The notes: generated by a model not told the origin, from the sequence alone. Positions 7,888-17,029 are shown, counted from the first letter of the stretch. The stretch is DNA of 36,614 nucleotides from Vulcanimicrobiota bacterium (GCA_013290125.1 JABCYQ010000028.1:1-36614); one strand, 5' to 3'. Translations and numbers: made by a program.

Positions 7888-9110
7888 TAGATCTCGCCGC
7901 GCTCGCGGCGCCGATCGCCGACACACGCTTCCAAGACTTATTCCGGCTTACGAGCATCATCTCGCTCGTGTTCCAGATCAGCGCAACGGCGCTGATCGCG
8001 CTCGTGTCGTTCATCGTGTCGCGAGCGGTCAGGCGCGGGCTTTTCCCCTACTGGGCGAGCGGCTGGGCATGTTATACGTGCTCGCTCGTGTCCATACTAT
8101 TGGCCAACCGCATTCCGGCGATCGCGCCGCCTCTGTTCTTTGGCTATTTCTTCTTCGAATACGCCGCCGTCGTGTTCATCTTCGCCGCCTGCCGCCATAC
8201 AGCCGGCGCGGATCTGCCCGCCAAGCGCGTCTGGCTCGCGCTCATCCCGGCCGCCATCGTCGCGATCGTCCTTCTGGCGCTGCCGACGGTGTTTCTCTGG
8301 CGCTATACGATTCACAACGGCATTTTCGGCCTTGCTTGGGCTGCATGTCTCGTAGCGCTCTGGCCGGCACTTCGCGATCGCGCGAGCGGACCGGGCGTGC
8401 GCCTCACGGCTGTCGGTCTCGCGCTGCTTTCGCTCGACTATCTGCAACATTGCGCCTCGAACTGGTATCTCTCGGCGCAGCACGTCGCGTTGAGTCCCTA
8501 CTATTATACGGTGACGTCCCTAGTGGACGGGATGTTCGAGCTCATGCTCGGCTTCGGCAGTGTCGTCGTTATCGTGGACAGGGTGCGCGCCGAGTTGGCC
8601 GAGGCGAACGAAGGCCTGCGCGTTGCGCACGATCGTACCGCGACGGCTCTGCTTCGCGATGCGTTGACCGGGGCCCTGAGCCGTTACTCATTCGAACACG
8701 AACATCGCGAAGGCGGGATAAGCGACCGGCGCGGCACGATCGTCGTGGTCGATCTCGATGGCCTCAAGCAGATCAACGATTCACTGGGTCATGCGACCGG
8801 CGATGCCGCGATTCGGGCGGTCGCGCAGGGCCTCTCCGATCTCGTGCGTGGCGAAGACAAGGTCTATCGGCTCGGCGGCGATGAGTTCGTCGTCGTGATG
8901 CCGGGCATGCCGCTCGAATTGGCGCGCAGTCGAATGCAGCGACTCGACGACGCCATCAACGCGCGCATGGAATCTGGATCCGCCTGGCTCACCGTCAGTC
9001 ATGGTCTTTCAGATTTCACCGGCGAGGATATGGAAAGCGCGCTGACGGCCGCCGACGCCGCGATGTACGCCGAGAAGAGCACTCGCAAAGCAGCGCAGGA
9101 GCGCGCGTGA
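7884..9110 (+). CDS. membrane-bound diguanylate cyclase (GGDEF)
   Basis: A 408-residue protein with about seven hydrophobic segments (roughly 22-46, 56-74, 83-103, 116-138, 146-163, 174-188, 205-232), a short linker helix (about 232-255) and a GGDEF domain (about 258-405). The active-site motif RLGGDEF (GGDEF at 331-335) is intact, as is [16 protein letters not shown] at 322-325 is exactly five residues before GGDEF, which is the position of the product-inhibition I-site. It should make c-di-GMP from two GTP at the inner membrane. The input is not identifiable, as the membrane part matches no sensor that I recognise. It overlaps guaA by four bases (ATGA) and purD by four (GTGA), so it is expressed with purine enzymes. 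Confidence 0.93.
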   Translation: MIDLAALAAPIADTRFQDLFRLTSIISLVFQISATALIALVSFIVSRAVRRGLFPYWASGWACYTCSLVSILLANRIPAIAPPLFFGYFFFEYAAVVFIFAACRHTAGADLPAKRVWLALIPAAIVAIVLLALPTVFLWRYTIHNGIFGLAWAACLVALWPALRDRASGPGVRLTAVGLALLSLDYLQHCASNWYLSAQHVALSPYYYTVTSLVDGMFELMLGFGSVVVIVDRVRAELAEANEGLRVAHDRTATALLRDALTGALSRYSFEHEHREGGISDRRGTIVVVDLDGLKQINDSLGHATGDAAIRAVAQGLSDLVRGEDKVYRLGGDEFVVVMPGMPLELARSRMQRLDDAINARMESGSAWLTVSHGLSDFTGEDMESALTAADAAMYAEKSTRKAAQERA

Positions 9111-10384
9111 AAGTGCTCGTCGTCGGCTCCGGCGCGCGCGAGCATGCTCTGGCGTGGAAGCTTGCGCAATCGCCGCTCGTTGAGTCTGTGTGCGCCGCAC
9201 CAGGTAATGCCGGCACCGCATCGCATGGCGAGAACTGGACCGGCGTCGCCGTCACTGCGTCGCCCACGCTCGTCGAGCGGTCGGCCGCCGAAAAGATCGG
9301 TCTTGCGGTGATCGGCCCCGAGGCGGCTCTGGCGGCGGGCGTCTCGGATGCGTTGCGCGCTGCCGGCATCCCGACTTTTGGACCGGGGCGCGCCGGCGCG
9401 AGACTCGAGTCGAGCAAGGCGTACGCCAAACAGTTCATGGCGAGAAACGGCATTCCTACCAGCCGCTTCCGCATCGCGCATGACGCGAAGCAAGCCCTCA
9501 AGCATTTGAACGAGTGGGAGTGGGGAGGCGTCGTCGTCAAAGCCGATGGTTTGGCGTCGGGCAAAGGCGTCGTCGTATGCGACACGTCAGAAGAGGCCGC
9601 TGCTCTGGTCGAAGGGTGGTATCGCGATCATCGCGTGCCCGGCGGCGGCGCCACGATCGTGTTGGAAGAGCGGTTGTCCGGTCCCGAGGCGTCGGTCATG
9701 GTCGTGACAGATGGAGAGACAGCGCACATGCTGGCGCCCGCGTGCGATTACAAGCGCGCCGGCGATGCGGATTCCGGACCGAACACGGGCGGCATGGGCG
9801 GGTATTCGCCCGCCTCGGACGTCTTAGACGAGCAGGCGCTCGCGCGCATCAGGCGCGAGGTGATCGACCCGGCGCTCGACGGCATGCGGCGCGACGGCAT
9901 CGAATACCGCGGCTGCCTCTACGCGGGTCTCATGATGACCGAGCGCGGCCCGATGGTGCTCGAATTCAACGCTCGCTTCGGCGATCCGGAAACGCAAGTC
10001 GTGCTTCCGCGGCTCGAGACCGATCTCGCTGAATTGCTGCTCGCCGCAGCGACCGGAACGCTTGCGCAAACCAAGCCGCCGACATTTTCAAAAAGCGCTT
10101 GCGTGGGCGTCGTGCTCACGAGTGTCGGTTACCCTGGAACGTCGGCGCCTCTTGTCGGCCTGCCGGATGTCGAAACCTCGGCATTCTGGGGGACATCCAC
10201 GCGGCGCGGCTCGGTCGTGGATTCTGTCGGCGGCCGCGTGTTGACCGTCACGGCGCTCGGTGAAAGCGTAGCCGACGCGCGCATCGCTGCCTATGAAGCC
10301 TGCTCGGCATATGTCGGCAAGCTGCCAGCGGGTGTGACGCTCGCTTTCCGCAGGGATATAGCGGCACGAGTGAAGCTCGAATGA
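9107..10384 (+). CDS. purD: phosphoribosylamine-glycine ligase
   Basis: GAR synthetase of 425 residues (purine step 2) joins phosphoribosylamine and glycine with ATP. The N-domain starts VLVVGSGAREHALAWKL. The ATP-grasp part has VVVKADGLASGKGVVV, LSGPEASVMVVTDG, DADSGPNTGGMGGYSP and VLEFNARFGDPETQVVLPRL, and the C-terminal segment is the usual purD tail. All motifs look intact and the length is typical. It starts at a GTG that overlaps the cyclase stop (GTGA), and its stop overlaps the next start (ATGA), so it is locked into the same translational unit. Confidence 0.97.
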   Translation: MKVLVVGSGAREHALAWKLAQSPLVESVCAAPGNAGTASHGENWTGVAVTASPTLVERSAAEKIGLAVIGPEAALAAGVSDALRAAGIPTFGPGRAGARLESSKAYAKQFMARNGIPTSRFRIAHDAKQALKHLNEWEWGGVVVKADGLASGKGVVVCDTSEEAAALVEGWYRDHRVPGGGATIVLEERLSGPEASVMVVTDGETAHMLAPACDYKRAGDADSGPNTGGMGGYSPASDVLDEQALARIRREVIDPALDGMRRDGIEYRGCLYAGLMMTERGPMVLEFNARFGDPETQVVLPRLETDLAELLLAAATGTLAQTKPPTFSKSACVGVVLTSVGYPGTSAPLVGLPDVETSAFWGTSTRRGSVVDSVGGRVLTVTALGESVADARIAAYEACSAYVGKLPAGVTLAFRRDIAARVKLE

Positions 10385-10875
10385 CGGGACTTTACGTGTT
10401 CGGAAGTGCAGTGCGCAATGTCACGATGACCGCACTTATGCTGTCGGCTATTGGCGCGTCTCCGGGAGCGTGCGGTCAAAGCACGGTCAGACAGAGTCCA
10501 CCGGCGGCAAGTCCTGCGCCTGCGTCAACGAAATGTTGGATTTACAACGAAGTCTACCCGGCGACACGGGCTGCGTTCGAGAGCCAACACGTGTCGCGCG
10601 CGCAACAAGCTGAGATCTTGAAGTGGGCGCGGCCCGCCTCGCCCGCGCAGACGAAGTTGGTGAAGGCGGCGTCGCCCTGGGCATCTCCGCCCACGACGGC
10701 CGAAGTTGGTCTGCTCCGGTGGATGCGAATCGGATCGGACTCGTCGATCGACGTGTTCGTCGCTCGTCCACTCTTCACAGCAGACTCGTCTGGGCATAGT
10801 CCATGGATTGCTCTGAATACAAACGAGTTCATCGACCCGGTGCTTTGCGACATCGGCGCATATCCCACAGCCTAG
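10381..10875 (+). CDS. small exported protein of unknown function
   Basis: I do not recognise this 164-residue protein. It starts with ATGA overlap on the purD stop. Residues about 12-30 are hydrophobic and end ASPGACGQ, which looks like a signal peptide; the residues before Cys31 do not make a good lipobox. A Pro/Ala/Ser-rich spacer follows (about 36-50), then a compact part with KCWIYNEVYP, a helix rich in Ala/Lys and a final PVLCDIGAYPTA, so two cysteines are available for a disulfide. An alternative start is the ATG near 10426. It is the second exported unknown protein carried in the purine run. A gap of 88 bases with the purF promoter follows. Confidence 0.6.
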   Translation: MTGLYVFGSAVRNVTMTALMLSAIGASPGACGQSTVRQSPPAASPAPASTKCWIYNEVYPATRAAFESQHVSRAQQAEILKWARPASPAQTKLVKAASPWASPPTTAEVGLLRWMRIGSDSSIDVFVARPLFTADSSGHSPWIALNTNEFIDPVLCDIGAYPTA

Positions 10876-10925
10876 TTCGGCGGCCTTCTGAAGAGCGGCA
10901 AGCGTCGGATTCCGCAAATGGAACG

Positions 10926-10963
10926 TTGACACTGCCGTGCGCATACGGTAGTGTCTAAAGTAT
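10926..10963 (+). promoter_or_regulatory. purF promoter with a nested inverted repeat
   Basis: A -35 box TTGACA (10926-10931), a 17-base spacer and a -10 box TAGTGT (10949-10954) stand directly before purF. The predicted transcription start (about 10960-10962) is only 2-4 bases before the ATG at 10964 and no ribosome site is visible, so the mRNA would be nearly leaderless. An inverted repeat, GACACTGCCGT / ACGGTAGTGTC around GCGCAT (10928-10955), fills the space from the -35 to the -10. One of its eleven pairs is not Watson-Crick. Its position is that of an operator. It is not followed by a T-run, so it is unlikely to be a terminator. Confidence 0.65.
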
Positions 10964-12427
10964 ATGGATGCCGCGCTGCCGCAAGACTGGAACGGGTACC
11001 TACCTAAGCCGCAGGGCAGCGAGGACGCGCTGCACGATGCCTGCGGAGTCTGCGGCATATTCGCTCCCGGACAGGACGTGGCGCGCGCCACGTTTTTCGC
11101 GCTCTACGCGCTCCAACATCGCGGACAGGAAAGCGCCGGAATGGCGGTTTCGGACGGTGCGACACTGCGGTGCCACAAGGAGATGGGCCTCATCTCGCAG
11201 GTGTTCGACGAAGAACATTTGAGCGCGCTTCCCGGCCATCTCTCGGTCGGCCACACCCGTTATTCCACAAGCGGTTCGTCCGTGGTCTACAACGCGCAGC
11301 CGCTGCTGACGCACTGTGATCTGGGCTGGTTCGCTCTTGCGCACAACGGCAATCTCGTCAACACCGCGGCGTTGCGCGACGGCCTCCACGACACCACAGT
11401 GCCCACGAGCAATTCAGACACCGACATCATGGCGCGCTATATCGCCTCGGAACCCGACGGCGACATGGAAGAGCGCATCGTGCGCACCATGCAGCGCAGC
11501 ATCGGCGCGTTCTCGATCGTGCTCTGCACCGAGACGCAGCTCTTCGGATTCCGCGATCCGTGGGGCATACGCCCGCTTTGCTTAGGAAGGTATGCAGGCG
11601 GTTGGATGCTCGCTTCGGAGTCGTGTGCGCTTTCAACGGTCGGCGCGGAGTTCGTGCGTGAGGTAGAGCCGGGCGAAATCGTGGTGATCGACAGCGGCGG
11701 GCTGCGCAGCCGCATGGTCCCCACCGAACACAAGCGCGCCAATTGCATCTTCGAATACATCTATTTCTCGCGTCCGGATACTGTATACGCTGGTCGCGAA
11801 CTGTATCTCGCACGCTATCGCATGGGTCGCGAACTCGCCAAAGAGCATGCCGTCGAAGCAGACGTCGTGATGGGCGTGCCGGATAGCGCCACTGCCGCCG
11901 CGATCGGTTACTCCGATGAGTCGGGCTTGCCGTACATCGAGGGCCTGATGAAGAACCGGTACATCGGGCGCACGTTCATCCAGCCGGACCAGCAGATCCG
12001 CGCACAAGGCGTTAAACTGAAATTCAATCCGCTGCTTGCTAATCTCAACGGGCGCCGCGTGGTACTTGTGGATGATTCGATCGTGCGCGGCACCACCACG
12101 CGCCAACTCGTCGCGCTGTTACGGCGGTCGGGTGCGAAAGAAGTGCACGTGCGAATCACGAGCCCGCCGATGCGCCATCCCTGTTTCTTGGGCGTGGACA
12201 CTGCCACGTACGACCAGCTCATCGCTGCGAACATGACCGTGCCGCAGATCCGCGAGACGATCGGCGCCGATTCGTTAGGCTATCTCAGCCTCGATGGCTT
12301 GATCGCGGCCACGGAGCGCGATCGCCATGAGATGTGCACCGGCTGTTTCACGGGTAAATATCCGCAGGGCATCGACGAAGAATTAACGGACCTCGTCCGC
12401 CGCCCGACGGCAGAAGCCGCGCTCTAA
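10964..12427 (+). CDS. purF: amidophosphoribosyltransferase
   Basis: PurF of 487 residues makes phosphoribosylamine from PRPP and glutamine, the committed purine step. It is the Bacillus-like Fe-S form with a propeptide. Cleavage before Cys27 (HDACGVCGIF) would expose the N-terminal nucleophile. The glutaminase motifs QHRGQESAG and GHTRYSTSG are present, as is the PRPP loop VVLVDDSIVRGTT (366-378). Four cysteines fit the 4Fe-4S ligands: 261 (ANCIFEY), 407 (RHPCF), 458 and 461 (MCTGC). The ATG at 10964 is preceded by its own promoter and lacks a Shine-Dalgarno, pointing to leaderless translation. It is separated from the upstream run by 88 bases, so it can be controlled independently. Confidence 0.97.
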   Translation: MDAALPQDWNGYLPKPQGSEDALHDACGVCGIFAPGQDVARATFFALYALQHRGQESAGMAVSDGATLRCHKEMGLISQVFDEEHLSALPGHLSVGHTRYSTSGSSVVYNAQPLLTHCDLGWFALAHNGNLVNTAALRDGLHDTTVPTSNSDTDIMARYIASEPDGDMEERIVRTMQRSIGAFSIVLCTETQLFGFRDPWGIRPLCLGRYAGGWMLASESCALSTVGAEFVREVEPGEIVVIDSGGLRSRMVPTEHKRANCIFEYIYFSRPDTVYAGRELYLARYRMGRELAKEHAVEADVVMGVPDSATAAAIGYSDESGLPYIEGLMKNRYIGRTFIQPDQQIRAQGVKLKFNPLLANLNGRRVVLVDDSIVRGTTTRQLVALLRRSGAKEVHVRITSPPMRHPCFLGVDTATYDQLIAANMTVPQIRETIGADSLGYLSLDGLIAATERDRHEMCTGCFTGKYPQGIDEELTDLVRRPTAEAAL

Positions 12428-12450
12428 TCTGACCTCAGCTTCCTGCTGAA

Positions 12451-12476
12451 TGGGCCGACGCTAGTCGGCCCATTTT
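12451..12476 (+). terminator. purF terminator hairpin, repeat-family member
   Basis: A perfect 9-base-pair stem, TGGGCCGAC / GTCGGCCCA, with loop GCTA is followed by TTTT. It starts 23 bases after the purF stop. The same hairpin with the same CTGAA lead-in recurs after pepA (23080-23105), so it is both a terminator and a member of a repeat family. Confidence 0.7.
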
Positions 12477-12487
12477 ACCGTACGTGG

Positions 12488-12528
12488 GGCGAGCCCGGCG
12501 GCTCGCCGGCGGACCATGAAGGTACGCC
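12488..12528. repeat. two adjacent palindromes between purF and the anthranilate operon
   Basis: GGCGAGCC / GGCTCGCC around CGGC (12488-12507, perfect) abuts GGCGGACC / GGTACGCC around ATGAA (12508-12528, one mismatch). No T-run follows. The 180-base gap 12428-12607 contains no gene, only these palindromes, the purF terminator and the next promoter. Confidence 0.5.
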
Positions 12529-12543
12529 CTACATCCGCATTTC

Positions 12544-12601
12544 TTGCCAAATAGCTTTAAATGTAATATATTTAGGCTCAAAGCACTTGTCCCGGGCGGA
12601 G
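12544..12601 (+). promoter_or_regulatory. promoter, putative operator and ribosome site of the anthranilate operon
   Basis: A -35 box TTGCCA (12544-12549), 17 bases and a -10 box TATATT (12567-12572) lie in an AT-rich patch unlike the surrounding high-GC DNA. A 17-base near-palindrome at 12558-12574, with arms TAAAT and ATTTA, covers the -10 box. GGAG at 12598-12601 is six bases before the ATG at 12608. The operon carries a marR-family gene, and such regulators bind short dyads over promoters, so this is the likely autoregulated operator (inference). Confidence 0.65.
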
Positions 12602-12607
12602 TAGCGA

Positions 12608-14905
12608 ATGCGCATCGTCTGCATCGGCGGAGGTCCGGCTGGGCTCTACTTCGCCCTGCTCATGAAACGCGCGCGGCCGGATGCGTCCGTGACCGTCCTC
12701 GAGCGCAATCGCCCCGGCGACACTTTCGGCTGGGGCGTCGTCTTTTCTGACCAGACGCTCGGCAATCTGGCAATCGCCGATGAGCCAAGTTATCGCGCGA
12801 TCATCGACGACTTCGTCCATTGGGACGATATCGACATCCATTTCCGCGGGCGCGTCATCACCGCCGGCGGGCAAGGCTTCTGCGGCATCGCCCGCAAGAA
12901 ATTGCTCGCGATCTTGCAGCACCGGGCGCAAGAGGTCGGCGTCGACCTGCGATTTCAGACCGAAATCACGGATCTCGCCGAATTCAGTGGGGCCGACGTC
13001 GTCGTGCTCAGCGACGGCGCGAACAGCGCGATGCGGCGCCTGCACGCCGACACGTTCCAGCCGGAACTGCAAGAGCGGCGCAACCGCTACGTCTGGCTCG
13101 GCACCCATAAACGCCTCGACGCCTTCACGTTCGCGTTCGAGAAGACCGACGCGGGATGGTTTCAGATCCACGCCTATCGCTTCGATCGCGATATGGGCAC
13201 GGTGATCGTCGAGACGCGCGAGGAGACGTGGCGGGCGGCCGGCCTCGAAGGAGCGGACACTCAACGCACGATCGAATTCTGCGAAGCGCTCTTCGGAAAG
13301 TATCTCGACGGCGGCGGGTTGATGAGCAACGCCGCGCACCTTGCGAGCCCGTGGCTGAAATTCGTCCAGGTGAGCAATAAGCGCTGGCACGCGGGCAATC
13401 TCGTGTTGCTCGGAGACGCCGCGCACACGGCACACTTTTCGGTTGGATCGGGCACAAAACTCGCGATGGAAGATGCGATCGTGCTCGCGCGCGAGCTCGC
13501 GGTCGGCGGCAACACGGTGAAGGCGCTCGAGAATTACGAGGCGGAGCGCCGCATCGAAGTGCTCAAACTCCAGAACGCGGCCCGCAACAGCACGGAGTGG
13601 TTCGAGAATGTAACGCGGTACGCGCGCCTCGAACCCGAACAATTCGCCTATAGCTTGCTCACGCGGAGTCAGCGCGTCGGGCACGCGAACCTCAAGATGA
13701 GAGACGAACGCTACGTAGTCGGCATTGAAGAGTGGGTCGCTCGCCGTGCAGAGACAGATGAAGCGTCCTCATTGCGCCAGCCGGAAGCCGTGCCACCGAT
13801 GTTTACGCCGTTCCGCATCGGCTCGATGCGCGTCGAGAATCGCGTGGTGGTCTCGCCGATGGCCATGTACAGCGCGACGGGCGGCACCCCGAACGAGTTC
13901 CACTTCGTCCACTTCGGTTCGCGCGCGCTCGGCGGCGCGGGCTTGATCTTCACGGAGATGACATGCGTCACCGCGGATGGGCGAATTTCGCCCGGCTGTT
14001 GCGGCATGTACGATCCGGCGCACGAGACGGCATGGCGGCGCATCGTCGACTTCGTGCACGATCGCTCGAACGCGAAGTTCGCGCTCCAGCTCGGGCATGC
14101 GGGTCCGAAAGGGAGCACCCAACTCGGTTGGCAAGACGCGGACGAACCGTTACGCGAAGGCAACTGGCCGCTCATCGCACCGTCGGCGCTCGCCTGGGGC
14201 CCGGCAAATCAGGTTCCGAGGGCGATGACACGCGCGGATATGGACGCGGTCAAGGACGCATTCGTGCGCGCCGCGCAGTCTGGCGCCCGCTGCGGCTTCG
14301 ATATGCTCGAACTGCACTGCGCGCACGGCTATCTGCTTTCCGCATTCATCACGCCCCTCACCAATCGACGCACCGACGAATACGGCGGTTCGTTAGAAGG
14401 CAGACTGCGGTTCCCGCTCGAGGTATTCACCGCGATGCGCGCGGTCTGGCCGCGCGAACGGCCGATGTCGGTGCGCATCTCAGCGACCGATTGGGTCGAC
14501 GATGGTATCTCGGGCGAAGACTCGGTCGCGATCGCCGCCGCATTCAAAGCGGCCGGCGCGGATCTCATCGACGTCTCCGCCGGTCAGACGTCGCGAAACG
14601 CACGGCCCGTCTACGGGCGCATGTTCCAGACTCCATACGCAGACCGGATTCGCAACGAAGTGGGGATCGCCACGATGGCAGTGGGCAATATCACCGAACC
14701 CGATCAGGTCAACGGCATCATCGCGGCAGGCCGCGCGGACCTGTGCGCGCTCGCGCGTCCGCACCTCGCCGACCCCTACTGGACGCTGCACGCCGCGGCA
14801 AGTCTTGGTTACGACGGCGTTACCTGGCCCGATCAGTATCTCACGGGCCGCGACCAGCTGCTGCGAAACCTCGCGCGTGCCGCTCAAGCCGGGAGCGGCG
14901 TATGA
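12608..14905 (+). CDS. 2-aminobenzoyl-CoA monooxygenase/reductase (bifunctional flavoprotein)
   Basis: The protein has 765 residues in two fused parts. Residues 1 to about 375 are an FAD monooxygenase with [19 protein letters not shown] near the start and [24 protein letters not shown] as the second FAD motif. Residues about 398-755 are an Old Yellow Enzyme-type FMN reductase with [40 protein letters not shown] and [15 protein letters not shown]. This fusion matches the Azoarcus enzyme that hydroxylates 2-aminobenzoyl-CoA and reduces the ring to a non-aromatic 2-amino-5-oxocyclohexene carboxyl-CoA. A related salicylyl-CoA hydroxylase/OYE fusion is the main alternative, but the ligase and RidA genes nearby favour the amino substrate. 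It is first in the operon, and its stop overlaps the SDR start (ATGA). Confidence 0.88.
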   Translation: MRIVCIGGGPAGLYFALLMKRARPDASVTVLERNRPGDTFGWGVVFSDQTLGNLAIADEPSYRAIIDDFVHWDDIDIHFRGRVITAGGQGFCGIARKKLLAILQHRAQEVGVDLRFQTEITDLAEFSGADVVVLSDGANSAMRRLHADTFQPELQERRNRYVWLGTHKRLDAFTFAFEKTDAGWFQIHAYRFDRDMGTVIVETREETWRAAGLEGADTQRTIEFCEALFGKYLDGGGLMSNAAHLASPWLKFVQVSNKRWHAGNLVLLGDAAHTAHFSVGSGTKLAMEDAIVLARELAVGGNTVKALENYEAERRIEVLKLQNAARNSTEWFENVTRYARLEPEQFAYSLLTRSQRVGHANLKMRDERYVVGIEEWVARRAETDEASSLRQPEAVPPMFTPFRIGSMRVENRVVVSPMAMYSATGGTPNEFHFVHFGSRALGGAGLIFTEMTCVTADGRISPGCCGMYDPAHETAWRRIVDFVHDRSNAKFALQLGHAGPKGSTQLGWQDADEPLREGNWPLIAPSALAWGPANQVPRAMTRADMDAVKDAFVRAAQSGARCGFDMLELHCAHGYLLSAFITPLTNRRTDEYGGSLEGRLRFPLEVFTAMRAVWPRERPMSVRISATDWVDDGISGEDSVAIAAAFKAAGADLIDVSAGQTSRNARPVYGRMFQTPYADRIRNEVGIATMAVGNITEPDQVNGIIAAGRADLCALARPHLADPYWTLHAAASLGYDGVTWPDQYLTGRDQLLRNLARAAQAGSGV

Positions 14906-15678
14906 GCGAGATACTCTCCGGCAAGCACGCGCTGATCACGGGTGGCGGCGGCGGGATCGGATCGGCCATCGCGGCGGCACTGCATGGCCTCGGCGCCCGC
15001 GTGACCATCGCCGGCCGCACGCAGGCCACACTTGATGCGAGCGCACAGCGGCTCGGCGAAGCTGCGCGCGTATTCGTCGCGCTGGCCGATGTCACCGACG
15101 AAGCCGCTGTGGCGACGATGTTCGCTAGCGCCCGCGCGGCGTTCGGCCGCATCGACATCCTGGTGAACAATGCGGGAGCCGCATTCAGCATGCCGTTCGG
15201 CAAGACCACGTTGGGCGAATGGGAGCGCATGCTCGCCGTCAATCTCACGAGCGCGTTCTTGTGCTCGCGCGAAGCATTGCCCGCGATGGTCGAAGCGCGC
15301 GACGGCCGCGTGGTAAACATCGCGAGCGTCGCTGGCCTTGTGGGCGCGCCGTACATCAGCGCATACTGCGCCGCAAAACACGGACTCGTCGGCTTGACGC
15401 GCGCGCTTGCCATGGAGGTTGCGGCGAGCGGCGTCACGGTCAACGCGGTTTGCCCGGGTTACACAGACACCGACATGGTCCGCGCCGCAACTTCGAACAT
15501 CGTCGCGAAGACCGGTCGCACTGTTGAGGCGGCTCGCAAACTGCTCGTCGAGCGCAATCCTCAAGGTCGCCTTGTCCGCTCGGAGGAAGTGGCAGATGCA
15601 GTCGCCTGGCTATGTCAACCTGGCGCCTCGGCGATCACGGGGCAAGCGATCGCGGTGGCTGGCGGAGAGACGCAATGA
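14902..15678 (+). CDS. SDR-family NAD(P)-dependent dehydrogenase
   Basis: A 258-residue classical short-chain dehydrogenase. The cofactor loop is [18 protein letters not shown], followed by NNAG. The catalytic Ser is in VNIASVAG and Tyr/Lys in the YCAAK motif. The end, [14 protein letters not shown], is FabG-like. In this operon it probably oxidises a 3-hydroxyacyl-CoA, or reduces a ring ketone, of the 2-aminobenzoyl-CoA pathway (inference from position). It overlaps the genes on both sides by four bases (ATGA each). Confidence 0.88.
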   Translation: MSEILSGKHALITGGGGGIGSAIAAALHGLGARVTIAGRTQATLDASAQRLGEAARVFVALADVTDEAAVATMFASARAAFGRIDILVNNAGAAFSMPFGKTTLGEWERMLAVNLTSAFLCSREALPAMVEARDGRVVNIASVAGLVGAPYISAYCAAKHGLVGLTRALAMEVAASGVTVNAVCPGYTDTDMVRAATSNIVAKTGRTVEAARKLLVERNPQGRLVRSEEVADAVAWLCQPGASAITGQAIAVAGGETQ

Positions 15679-16202
15679 TCGCGCGCACCACCCTCGCGCG
15701 ACGAGCGAGGCCGGCACAGGTCGCCGACTCCGAGTCGCGCGCCGCCGATGAACATCATCTCGCGCTGCGGGTCTGGTTGCGATTCTTGGCGTGCGCGAAT
15801 ATCGTGCAGAGCCGGACGCGCGTCTCGCTTCGGCAAGACTTCGACAGCACGTTGCCGCGTTTTGATCTGATGGCGCAACTCGAGCGCGCACCTGAAGGCC
15901 TGAAGATGAGCGATATCTCAAAACGCATGATGGTGACCGGCGGGAACGTCACCGGTATCACTGACCAGCTCGTCAGCGAAGGCCTTGTGAGCCGCCAGAC
16001 AGCGCCGCGTGACAGGCGTGCATACGCCGTGCGCTTGACACCGGCCGGGCGCCGCGCTTTTCGCGAGATGGCTCGCGCGCACGAGCGTTGGATCGTCTCC
16101 CTGTTCGGCGGTCTGACGAAATCCGAGACTTCGCAACTTCACGCGCTGCTCGCCAAGCTCAAGCAGCATCTCACCTCGCAGCCGCATGGGGCCGTATCGT
16201 GA
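15675..16202 (+). CDS. MarR-family transcriptional regulator
   Basis: A 175-residue winged-helix regulator. [23 protein letters not shown] begins the DNA-binding region, the recognition helix is around [19 protein letters not shown], and the wing is [20 protein letters not shown]. It lies inside the operon and is translationally coupled on both sides (ATGA, GTGA). It is probably an autoregulator that responds to 2-aminobenzoyl-CoA or another aryl-CoA, as MarR proteins in aromatic-CoA operons often do (family knowledge). The dyad over the -10 at 12558-12574 is its likely target. Confidence 0.9.
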   Translation: MIARTTLARRARPAQVADSESRAADEHHLALRVWLRFLACANIVQSRTRVSLRQDFDSTLPRFDLMAQLERAPEGLKMSDISKRMMVTGGNVTGITDQLVSEGLVSRQTAPRDRRAYAVRLTPAGRRAFREMARAHERWIVSLFGGLTKSETSQLHALLAKLKQHLTSQPHGAVS

Positions 16203-17029
16203 CGGAGGCCAGCCGGATCCCAGACGCAGCGACCTATTCGGCCAAGACTTTTCGGTACGCGGTCAAGGATCGTGTTGCCATGCTCACGCTCGATCGGCCG
16301 GCGCGGAAAAATGCTTTGACGTTTGACTCGTATGCCGAGATGCGTGACCTCTTCCGCGCGCTCGCTATATCGCGAAATGTTCGGGCCGTCGTCCTCGCCG
16401 GTGCGGGCGGAAATTTCTGTTCCGGCGGTGATGTCCACGAGATCATCGCGCCGCTCCTCGATATGGAACCCGCCGAGCAGCTCGCGTTCACCACGATGAC
16501 GGGCGATCTCGTAAAAGCGATGCGCGCGTGCCCGCAGCCGATCGTCGCGGCTGTGGACGGCGTCTGCGCGGGCGCGGGTGCGATCTTGGCCCTTGCGTCA
16601 GATTTGCGCTTCGGTACGTCACGGGCCAAGGTTGCATTTTTGTTCGTCAAAGTCGGGCTGGCCGGCTGTGACATGGGCGCCTGCGCGATGCTCCCCCGCG
16701 TCATCGGGTTGGGTCGCGCGGCCGAACTTCTCTACACCGGCCGGACTCTGAGCGGGGACGAGGGCGCCGCTTGGGGATTCTTCAATACGATATGCGAGCC
16801 CGAGCGGCTGCTCGACGCGGCGACGACTTTGGCCAGCGAGCTTGCTAACGGACCAGCGGCCGCGCATGCGCTGACAAAGAAGATGCTGCACTCCGAATGG
16901 GCGCTGCCGCTGGACGCCGCGATCGATGCGGAAGCGCAAGCGCAGGCGCAGTGCATGCGCGGCAACGATTTCCGCAGGGCGTACGAAGCATTTGCGGCAA
17001 AGCGCGTGCCCGTGTTCGAAGGAGACTGA
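16199..17029 (+). CDS. crotonase-superfamily protein lacking both hydratase glutamates
   Basis: A 276-residue enoyl-CoA hydratase/isomerase-family protein starting at a GTG that overlaps the marR stop. The oxyanion-hole segments are [13 protein letters not shown] (71-82) and [10 protein letters not shown] (121-130). The two glutamates of true enoyl-CoA hydratases are replaced by Ile129 and Lys151, by alignment to the rat enzyme's motifs from memory. Asp158 in [18 protein letters not shown] is a candidate acid/base, as Asp is in several other crotonase branches such as PaaG and MenB/BadI. It may therefore isomerise or open the dearomatised ring instead of only hydrating a double bond (inference). 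It ends with TGATG overlap on the dehydrogenase. Confidence 0.85.
   Translation: MTEASRIPDAATYSAKTFRYAVKDRVAMLTLDRPARKNALTFDSYAEMRDLFRALAISRNVRAVVLAGAGGNFCSGGDVHEIIAPLLDMEPAEQLAFTTMTGDLVKAMRACPQPIVAAVDGVCAGAGAILALASDLRFGTSRAKVAFLFVKVGLAGCDMGACAMLPRVIGLGRAAELLYTGRTLSGDEGAAWGFFNTICEPERLLDAATTLASELANGPAAAHALTKKMLHSEWALPLDAAIDAEAQAQAQCMRGNDFRRAYEAFAAKRVPVFEGD

Noticed and set aside
10928-10955. The purF dyad as an intrinsic terminator of the upstream run
   Set aside because: No T-run follows on either strand, and the dyad lies exactly between good -35 and -10 boxes, so an operator fits better.
12608-14905. Frameshift or artificial fusion explaining the 765-residue two-domain flavoprotein
   Set aside because: The monooxygenase/OYE fusion is the known architecture of 2-aminobenzoyl-CoA monooxygenase/reductase.
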